This document shows positions 1 through 4,688 of a stretch of DNA of 10,947 nt, one piece after another; positions within the stretch are counted from its first letter, which is position 1, and each line of letters starts with the position of its first letter. Source of the DNA: DATCVR01 sp036566745 (GTDB taxonomy: Bacteria; Actinomycetota; Actinomycetes; Jiangellales; Jiangellaceae); assembly GCA_036566745.1 (NCBI GenBank), contig DATCVR010000246.1, positions 1-10,947 of the forward strand, written 5' to 3'. Under the pieces are notes generated by a model. That model saw nothing but the letters and a program-made list of their open reading frames with translations. It was not told the origin of the DNA and ran no database searches. Made by a program: the position numbers and the translations under genes.

Positions 1-822
1 GGTGGCGTCGCGGGGCGTGGTGGTGGGTGGGGGCGGGGTGGGGCGGATCTCGGTGTGGACGACGCCGCCGCGGACGTGCAGGGCGATCTCCCGGGGGAGG
101 GTGACCGTGGTGTCGTCTACAGGCACGAGCACGCCGGTGGCGAGGAGCCGGGCGATCGGGGTGTGTGCCGTGCCGAGGGTGACCTCGCGCATGGCGTTCT
201 CGACCCGACCGGTGGGTGGACCCGCCGCGAGGGCCTGGACGGCCGGCAGGGTGTCGTCGCCGAGCGTGTCGAGCAGGGCGGCGAGCGCGCTCGGGTCGGC
301 GAGGTGGGCCGCGACGAGCTCGGCGTTGGCGGCGTGGTCGCCGGTGGGCGTCAGGCCGAGGTCGGCGGCCACGGCTTCCAGGCGGGACGGCGCGAGCGCG
401 AGCAGTGCCTGCCGGGCGGGCGGGCCGAGCCCGGCCGGGTGGGGGCCGATGATCTCGTGGACCACCCGGGTGAGGTGGATGGTGGTCCGCCCGCCCCAGG
501 TGAGCGCCTGGGCGCGCAGCATGGCGAGCACGGGGTTGACCGCGGCGGCCGGTGCGCCCAGGAGCCGGCGGACCTCGGTGGGGGTGGCCGGATCGGGCAG
601 CACGGCCAGGGCGTCGACGACCTGCAGGCTGAAGCGGTCGAGCCGGTCGAGCGCGCGCACCGCGGACGCGCGGGTGGCGGCCCGCGACGCGAGCTGGCCG
701 ACGTCGACCGGAACCGGCACGACGAGGTCGGGACGGACGCGCAGCAGCGCCGCCAACTCGTCGTCGGTGCGGGCGCGCAGATCATCGGCCAGGCTGCGCG
801 GCGCCGGATCGGTCTTGGGCAT
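1..822 (-). CDS. Helicase-associated domain protein, N-terminal third (partial)
   Basis: The frame is open from an ATG at 822 down to base 1, 274 codons without a stop, so the C-terminus lies beyond the left edge. The start reads MPKTDPAPRSLADDLRARTD and continues with DDELAALLRVRPDL and VDVGQLASRAATRASAVRAL. This resembles the helical N-terminus of actinobacterial helicase-associated proteins (M. tuberculosis Rv0862c type, about 750 residues), recognised from memory and not by a search. Winged-helix-like segments follow (PDPATPTEVRRLLGAP, then LTWGGRTTIHLTRVVHEIIG). In M. tuberculosis this gene lies just upstream of the XPB/ERCC3-type DNA helicase, so that helicase may lie past base 1. The role is probably in DNA repair or helicase function, but the biochemical activity is not established. 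Codon use is typical of the window. The gene is probably co-transcribed with the small ORF 40 bp upstream. The opposite strand is also open here but is a GC-bias shadow. Confidence 0.8.
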   Translation of the reverse strand, partial: MPKTDPAPRSLADDLRARTDDELAALLRVRPDLVVPVPVDVGQLASRAATRASAVRALDRLDRFSLQVVDALAVLPDPATPTEVRRLLGAPAAAVNPVLAMLRAQALTWGGRTTIHLTRVVHEIIGPHPAGLGPPARQALLALAPSRLEAVAADLGLTPTGDHAANAELVAAHLADPSALAALLDTLGDDTLPAVQALAAGPPTGRVENAMREVTLGTAHTPIARLLATGVLVPVDDTTVTLPREIALHVRGGVVHTEIRPTPPPPTTTPRDAT

Positions 823-862
823 CCGCTCTACGGTACGGCGTGAGCCGCCGGAGCGGCGAACC

Positions 863-1003
863 TCAGAGTCGACGGAGACGTTCTAGTAACTCGGCACCAC
901 GCTCGGCGAACTCCTGCTTGGCCTCGTCGTCGGCCGCACGGAGCTCTGGGGTGAGATCGGGGTCTTCGGGGACTTCGGCGGGCTTGCGTCGTTCGACCGT
1001 CAC
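863..1003 (-). CDS. Small acidic hypothetical protein (46 aa)
   Basis: A short frame starts at a GTG (1003) and stops at TGA (863-865), 40 bp before the helicase-associated gene on the same strand. It encodes MTVERRKPAEVPEDPDLTPE followed by LRAADDEAKQEFAERGAELL and ERLRRL. The product is highly charged: an acidic, proline-containing N-terminal half and a likely amphipathic helix at the C-terminus. No membrane segment, cysteine or signal peptide is visible. The Shine-Dalgarno match is weak, and no better in-frame start lies upstream. I recognise no family. The coherent amino-acid composition, G/C-ending codons and same-strand placement argue for a real gene, but the length makes a chance ORF possible. 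Confidence 0.5.
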   Translation of the reverse strand: MTVERRKPAEVPEDPDLTPELRAADDEAKQEFAERGAELLERLRRL

Positions 1004-1116
1004 GGCGGCGAGGTTACCCGCCCGTCCGGCCTGATCAAACCATCGCCCCCGGAGTGATCCACACCGTCAAGATCATCGGCATTCGACGGGCCGGACGGCC
1101 CCGACCGGGCCCGGAG
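1004..1116. other. Intergenic gap with a possible terminator hairpin and a weak minus-strand promoter
   Basis: Just past the tetR stop (reading the minus strand) lies a GC-rich inverted repeat, GGGCCG-GA-CGGCCC at 1088-1101. It could fold as a tight hairpin and end tetR transcription, although no U-tract follows, as is common in actinobacteria. Closer to the small ORF the minus strand carries TTGACG (1070 to 1065), a good -35 element. No convincing -10 lies at 17-18 nt; the best is GATGGT at 20 nt. No other feature is seen here. Confidence 0.3.
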
Positions 1117-1707
1117 TCATCGTGCCGGGCGGGGCGCCAGGGTGTCGGTGAGCAGCTCGAGGAAGCGCTCGGCGCGCAGGGCGTCGGCGCCGGCCTGGTC
1201 GACGGCCCAGGAGAGCGCGTTGGCCATGATGAACAGCTCCTCGGCGGTGAGATCGGGGCGCACCGAACCCTCGGCCTGGGCGTTGACCAGCAGATTTCCT
1301 CCTGCTTCGACCATCGACTCGCACGGCAGGTGGAGCGGCGACTCGGGATCCCTGATCGCGTTGCACACCGACGCGGACAGGCCCCGGAAGACGTTGACGT
1401 GAGTGACGAAGGCCCGCAGCCACTCGGTCAGCGCCGCACCGGCCGAGGGCGCCGACGACAGCGCGTCGGCCCGTTCGATCAGCGCGGTCATGTCGCGGTG
1501 CAGCGCGCCGGCCAGGAGGTCCTCGCGGGTGGGGAAATGGCGGTACAGCGTGCCGGGGCCCACCTGGGCGCGGCGGGCGATCTCGTCCATGGGTGCTTCG
1601 GCGCCGAGCTCTCGGAAGGTCTCGCGCGCGACGTCGAGGATGCGCTCGTAGTTGCGCCGCGCGTCGGCACGCATGGGCCGCTCGGCGACCGTCGCTGACT
1701 TCGACAT
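1117..1707 (-). CDS. TetR/AcrR-family transcriptional repressor
   Basis: This is a 196-residue regulator, the normal length for the TetR family. An N-terminal DNA-binding domain covers about residues 18-64. It contains RRNYERILDVARETFRELG and the helix-turn-helix MDEIARRAQVGPGTLYRHFP (residues 40-59), with the family signature GTLYRHF. The C-terminal helical domain (about 70-190) would bind ligand and dimerise; the ligand cannot be read from sequence. The ATG at 1707 was chosen because AGGGG lies about 5 nt upstream. A second ATG at 1674 would still keep the whole HTH. The frame stays open upstream, but that stretch contains the operators and promoters. The gene diverges from the MFS exporter at 1845. 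Two inverted repeats in the shared region fit autoregulation and repression of the exporter, with release on binding a substrate of the pump. Confidence 0.93.
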   Translation of the reverse strand: MSKSATVAERPMRADARRNYERILDVARETFRELGAEAPMDEIARRAQVGPGTLYRHFPTREDLLAGALHRDMTALIERADALSSAPSAGAALTEWLRAFVTHVNVFRGLSASVCNAIRDPESPLHLPCESMVEAGGNLLVNAQAEGSVRPDLTAEELFIMANALSWAVDQAGADALRAERFLELLTDTLAPRPAR

Positions 1708-1717
1708 GGCACCCCTG

Positions 1718-1746
1718 TTGCTAACCGGAGAGTGTCTCCGTATGCT
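1718..1746 (+). promoter_or_regulatory. Predicted promoter of the MFS exporter
   Basis: A -35 element TTGCTA (1718-1723) and a -10 element TATGCT (1741-1746) are separated by exactly 17 bp. Each matches the sigma-70-type consensus at 4 of 6 positions. Transcription would begin near 1753, giving a leader of about 90-110 nt. The spacer is occupied by operator 1, a classic arrangement for repression by TetR proteins. Confidence 0.55.
1726..1740. promoter_or_regulatory. TetR operator 1
   Basis: This is a perfect inverted repeat, CGGAGA-GTG-TCTCCG, preceded by TAAC. It lies between the predicted -35 and -10 of the exporter, so a bound repressor would block RNA polymerase. The block TAACCGGA...GTCTCCG recurs 33 bp downstream as operator 2. 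Confidence 0.7.
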
Positions 1747-1754
1747 GGCCGACG

Positions 1755-1777
1755 TAACCGGATGACGTCTCCGATTA
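1755..1777. promoter_or_regulatory. TetR operator 2
   Basis: This 23-bp imperfect palindrome has the form TAA-n-CGGA-n7-TCCG-n-TTA, centred on 1766. It shares TAACCGGA (1755-1762) and GTCTCCG (1767-1773) with operator 1 at the same internal spacing. The centre-to-centre distance is 33 bp, about three helical turns, so two repressor dimers would sit on the same face of the DNA. It overlaps the predicted -10 and start point of tetR on the minus strand, and lies just downstream of the exporter start point. Confidence 0.65.
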
Positions 1778-1802
1778 TGCACGGTCGTGCGGCTGGTGGC
1801 CA
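1774..1802 (-). promoter_or_regulatory. Predicted tetR promoter
   Basis: On the minus strand, TGGCCA (1802 to 1797, 4 of 6 matches) and CATAAT (1779 to 1774, 5 of 6 matches to TATAAT) are separated by 17 bp. Transcription would start near 1767, inside operator 2, implying negative autoregulation. The leader to the ATG at 1707 would be about 60 nt and includes both operators. Confidence 0.55.
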
Positions 1803-1848
1803 CCTCCCGCGTCCGTCCCCGCCCGTCTTCGCTCGCCCTTCTCGATGA
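1777..1848 (+). CDS. Possible 23-codon upstream ORF in the exporter leader
   Basis: An ATG at 1777 opens a 23-codon frame (starts MHGRAAGGHL, then a proline-rich PRPSPPVF segment). It ends in a TGA that overlaps the upstream exporter ATG as ATGA at 1845-1848. It lies wholly within the predicted exporter mRNA. Its own ribosome binding site is poor, with only GGATGA about 11 nt upstream. In DNA this GC-rich a 23-codon frame is common by chance, so this is only a candidate leader peptide. Confidence 0.18.
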   Translation: MHGRAAGGHLPRPSPPVFARPSR

Positions 1849-3305
1849 AAGCGGCCCCCGCCATGACCATGTCCCCGTCTGCACCCACGACCGCGGAGCC
1901 GACCACTCCGGCCGCTCCACCCGATCACGCTCGCTGGCGGGCGCCGCTGGCGCTGGCCGTCATCGTGGGCGCCCAGCTCATGGTGGTGCTCGACGGCACG
2001 ATCGTCACCGTCGCCCTGCCGGCGATCCGCGACGCGCTCGGGTTCAGTCCCACCGGCCTGTCCTGGGTCATGAACGCCTACGCGCTCGCCTTCGGCGGCC
2101 TCCTGCTGCTCGGCGGCCGGGCTGGTGACGTCATCGGACGCCGCCGGGCGCTGGTCGTCGGAGTGCTGGTGTTCGTCGTCGCCTCGCTGGTGGGCGGCAT
2201 CGCGTCGTCGGACGTGGTGATGATCCTGGCGCGAGTGGCCCAGGGCGTCGGAGCCGCGCTGGCCGCACCGAGCACCCTGGCCCTGATCGTGTCCAACTTC
2301 GAGGAAGGACGCCCGCGCAACCGCGCCATCGCGGTGGTGTCGGCGGCCGCGGCCTCGGGTGCGGTGATCGGGCTCGTCGCCGGAGGAGCGCTCACCTCGG
2401 GGCTGTCGTGGCGCTGGGTGATGCTGGTGAACGTCCCGATCGGGCTGGCGCTCGTGGTGGCCGCGCCGTTCGTGATCGCCGAGACGCCGCGGCGGGTTGG
2501 CCGCTTCGACCTTGCCGGTGCCCTGACCTCGACGCTCGGCATGACGGCGCTGGTGTACGGGTTCGTCCGGGCCGGCAGTGACGGCTGGTCGGACGCCCAG
2601 GCGATCGGCTCGCTGGTCGCAGGCATGGTGCTGCTGGGTGTGTTCGTGAGCATCGAGCGGCGCACGGCCGAGCCCCTGTTGCCCCTGCGGCTCGTCGCGT
2701 CCGCCCGTCGTGCGGCGCCGTTCGTCGCGATGTTGCTCGTGCCGGCGGCGATGCTGAGCTTCTTCTACTTCGTGACGCTGTTCGTCCAGGACGTGCTGGG
2801 CTTCTCCGCGCTGGAGACCGGGTTGGCCTTCGCGCCGCTGGCGCTGCTGATCCTGGCGTCGTCGTGGGTGACGCCCGGGCTGATGGCGCGCTTCGGTGCC
2901 CGAGGGCTGTCCGTCGTGGGCATCGTGGTCCTGCTGGCCGGGCTGTTGCTGATCAGCCGGATCACCCCGGAGAGCACGTACGTCGGGTCGCTGCTGCTGC
3001 CGATCATGGTGCTGGGCGCCGGCGGCGGGCTGACGTTCACCCCGCTGACCACGCTGATCATGGGGACCATCCCGCCGGAGGATGCCGGCGCGGCGTCCGG
3101 GCTGTTGCAGACGGCTCAGCAGGTCGGTGGTGCGATGGGCCTGGGCATCCTCACGACGGTGTTCGCCTCGGCCACGCGCACCGGCTCGGTGGTCGACGGC
3201 ATCTCGTCATCGCTGCTGGTAGGGGCCGGGATGGTGGTCCTGGCGCTGGTGGCCGTGACGGTGCTGGCCCGGCCGACGCGGATCGAGCCAGCTCCCGCAC
3301 GCTGA
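1845..3305 (+). CDS. MFS multidrug exporter, DHA2 (14-TMS, EmrB/QacA) family
   Basis: This 486-residue inner-membrane transporter is predicted to extrude drugs or metabolites in exchange for protons. The first helix (about 34-55) carries the DHA2 signature LDGTIVTVALP (49-59). The loop between helices 2 and 3 carries the MFS motif A as GGRAGDVIGRRR (90-101). A motif C-like segment ASGAVIGLVAGGALTSG follows, then LSWRWVMLVNVPIG, typical of the family. Hydrophobic segments fit about 14 helices, ending near LARPTRIEPAPAR. Possible starts are ATG 1845, 1863 or 1869. None has a strong Shine-Dalgarno; GAAAG at 1847-1851 would serve 1863. All give the same membrane protein, differing by up to 8 residues in a disordered N-terminus. 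The divergent tetR and twin operators point to substrate-induced expression. The substrate is unknown. Confidence 0.93.
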   Translation: MKAAPAMTMSPSAPTTAEPTTPAAPPDHARWRAPLALAVIVGAQLMVVLDGTIVTVALPAIRDALGFSPTGLSWVMNAYALAFGGLLLLGGRAGDVIGRRRALVVGVLVFVVASLVGGIASSDVVMILARVAQGVGAALAAPSTLALIVSNFEEGRPRNRAIAVVSAAAASGAVIGLVAGGALTSGLSWRWVMLVNVPIGLALVVAAPFVIAETPRRVGRFDLAGALTSTLGMTALVYGFVRAGSDGWSDAQAIGSLVAGMVLLGVFVSIERRTAEPLLPLRLVASARRAAPFVAMLLVPAAMLSFFYFVTLFVQDVLGFSALETGLAFAPLALLILASSWVTPGLMARFGARGLSVVGIVVLLAGLLLISRITPESTYVGSLLLPIMVLGAGGGLTFTPLTTLIMGTIPPEDAGAASGLLQTAQQVGGAMGLGILTTVFASATRTGSVVDGISSSLLVGAGMVVLALVAVTVLARPTRIEPAPAR

Positions 3306-3322
3306 GTGTGTGGCTCTGGTCC

Positions 3323-3376
3323 ACCCACGGTGTGAGGCTCGTGTCGCTGTGGCGACAGCAACCTCACACCGTGGGT
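3323..3376. terminator. Long palindrome between convergent genes, probable bidirectional terminator
   Basis: The arms ACCCACGGTGTGAGG (3323-3337) and CCTCACACCGTGGGT (3362-3376) are perfectly complementary over 15 bp. Inside, on the same axis, TGTCGC (3342-3347) pairs with GCGACA (3352-3357) around a TGTG loop, with a 4x4 internal bulge between the two stems. It lies between the exporter stop (3305) and the S8 peptidase stop (3405), where one symmetric hairpin can end both transcripts. There is no U-tract. It may instead be one copy of a dispersed palindromic repeat. Confidence 0.6.
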
Positions 3377-3393
3377 ACACGAGACTCACACCG
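3328..3393. repeat. Inverted 17-bp repeat sharing an arm with the terminator palindrome
   Basis: CGGTGTGAGGCTCGTGT (3328-3344) recurs on the opposite strand at 3393-3377 as CGGTGTGAGTCTCGTGT, 16 of 17 identical. The left arm can therefore pair either with 3362-3376 or with 3377-3393, giving two mutually exclusive hairpins. A degenerate direct copy, TGTGTGGCTCTGG, lies at 3308-3320. Such clustering suggests a mobile or expanding intergenic repeat rather than a simple terminator. Confidence 0.55.
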
Positions 3394-3404
3394 GCGCATC
3401 CGCG

Positions 3405-4631
3405 TCAGACGATGACCCGCGGGCCCGTGGTCGGGAGGGCGTTGACGGCGGCTTCGGCCAGGACGATGTCGCGGGCGACCGGCGCGGTGACGTTCCGTTC
3501 GATCATCCGCCGGGCGATCATGCCCGCCACCACCGGTGCCGAGAACGACGTGCCGGACCACAGCGCGTGGCCGGTGGTGAACTCGGCCGAGAAGCCGGTC
3601 AGGTACTCGTAGGTGCCGTTCGGGAAGGGGATCGTGGTGTTCTCGCCCGACGCGTACACGTCGACCCAGTAGCCGAAGTTCGTCCAGCCGGTGCGGGCGT
3701 CGCCACCGTGAGTGAGGGCGCCCACGGCGGTGACCCAGTCGTAGCCGGCGGGCCAGAACGGCGCGTCCGATCCGTTGTTGCCCGCGGCAGCGACGATGAC
3801 CGTGTCCGGGTGCTTGCTGAGGACGCGGCGGCGGAACGCGTCGAACGCCTTGGGCGAGCGGCCGGCGCGGGTGTACAGGCCGGCCTGGATGCTGATGATG
3901 TCGACTCCGGCGTCGACCATGCGTTCCAGGTCCTCGACGATGGTCAGCTCGTCCACCGCGCCGCCCACGAGGCAGTCGCGCACCTGGACGGAGAGGTTGT
4001 CGATGCCCGACACGGCGAGGAGCTGTGCGGTCGTGGCGCTGCCGTGTCCGCCGTACGGCCGGATCTCGGTCGTGCCCTGGTTGTAGACCTCGTCGTCGGT
4101 CTCGAAGTTGTTCTCGACCGCGGAGAAACGCGCGAAACCGGACTGCTCGGCGATCGACGGCAGGTAGCCCGTGTCAATGACGGCGATGCGTGCATGACCA
4201 GGGCCGACGGGTTCACCCAGCTCCGGCACCGGCCCGTACCACGGCACGGGCTCGCTCGCGGGGCACATGCTCCCGTGTCCTTGGACATCGAGAACGTGAT
4301 TCGGGGTAACCGCATCGTCGTCCCCGAGCGCGTCGGCGAGTGCGTCCGCCAGATCTGCTGCGTCCTCGTCGCCGACGTCGAGAATTGTCAGGCCCGAAGG
4401 CCCTTCGTGGACGGACGGGCGAGGAATTCCGATGTCGTCACATGCAGCCAGGACCCGATCGACGTCGTTCGAATCGGTGATGAGCTGGCCCTGTCGATAG
4501 AGGTAATCAACCTCCGTTCGGCGGCGGTTCCACCTGGCGCCCAAACGGAAACTCCGATCATCGCGACGCGTCGAGCAGTTGTGTTCGAGTCGTTCCACTT
4601 CCTGCTGAAGCTCGCCGGCATCGCGTGCCAC
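3405..4631 (-). CDS. S8 (subtilisin-family) serine peptidase, probably cytoplasmic
   Basis: This 408-residue protein carries a complete subtilisin triad and so should cleave peptide bonds. Asp153 lies in RIAVIDTGY, His196 in PYGGHGSAT, and Ser362 in SGTSFSAPVVAG; the oxyanion Asn285 lies in AAAGNNGSD. The peptidase domain covers about residues 146-400. The first 145 residues form a separate N-terminal region with no signal peptide or membrane segment (MARDAGELQQEVERLEHNCS, then YLYRQGQLITDSNDVDRVL, then a DxxDAADLADALADALGDDD stretch). It may act as a propeptide, inhibitor or docking domain. GTG 4631 was chosen because GGGGAG sits 8 nt upstream. ATG 4682 or GTG 4640 are in frame but lack a spaced ribosome site, and 4682 would leave only 6 bp before the CHAT start. 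The gene diverges from the TPR-CHAT peptidase, suggesting a joint function. GC drops in the 5' half. Confidence 0.9.
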   Translation of the reverse strand: MARDAGELQQEVERLEHNCSTRRDDRSFRLGARWNRRRTEVDYLYRQGQLITDSNDVDRVLAACDDIGIPRPSVHEGPSGLTILDVGDEDAADLADALADALGDDDAVTPNHVLDVQGHGSMCPASEPVPWYGPVPELGEPVGPGHARIAVIDTGYLPSIAEQSGFARFSAVENNFETDDEVYNQGTTEIRPYGGHGSATTAQLLAVSGIDNLSVQVRDCLVGGAVDELTIVEDLERMVDAGVDIISIQAGLYTRAGRSPKAFDAFRRRVLSKHPDTVIVAAAGNNGSDAPFWPAGYDWVTAVGALTHGGDARTGWTNFGYWVDVYASGENTTIPFPNGTYEYLTGFSAEFTTGHALWSGTSFSAPVVAGMIARRMIERNVTAPVARDIVLAEAAVNALPTTGPRVIV

Positions 4632-4665
4632 AGAGATCACTCCCCATCTTTGTGTCTTATCGGAT

Positions 4666-4676
4666 GACAGCCTGTC
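4666..4676. promoter_or_regulatory. Small palindrome in the divergent protease promoter region
   Basis: GACAG-C-CTGTC is a perfect 11-bp inverted repeat in the 57 bp between the chosen starts of the two protease genes. On the minus strand it lies between a weak CTGATG (-35-like) and GATAAG (-10-like, 4661 to 4656), 18 bp apart, that could serve the S8 gene. It ends just before the TAGCAT hexamer of the CHAT gene. A repressor bound here could control both genes. The short length makes chance possible. Confidence 0.35.
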
Positions 4677-4682
4677 TAGCAT
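4677..4682 (+). promoter_or_regulatory. -10 element (TAGCAT) placed for leaderless translation of the CHAT gene
   Basis: TAGCAT fits the actinobacterial TAnnnT -10 pattern. It ends 6 nt before the GTG at 4689, so transcription would start at or next to the start codon. This is the hallmark of leaderless mRNAs, which are common in actinobacteria, and no Shine-Dalgarno is present upstream of that GTG. No good -35 is seen at 17 bp; TTGTGT (4650-4655) is 21 bp away. Confidence 0.4.
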
Positions 4683-4688
4683 CAGCAG

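Noticed and set aside
2..886. Plus-strand open frame of 294 codons
   Set aside because: It is antisense to the helicase-associated gene. The product is a low-complexity Arg/Ser/Ala/Gly protein, typical of GC-bias shadow frames.
1105..1114. CCGGGCCCGG palindrome near the tetR stop
   Set aside because: It is a self-complementary GC run with no loop. This is expected by chance at this GC content, and no function can be supported.
1708..1920. N-terminal extension of TetR to 1920
   Set aside because: It would translate through both operators and both promoters and into the exporter gene. The ATG at 1707 has a good ribosome site and gives the normal family length.
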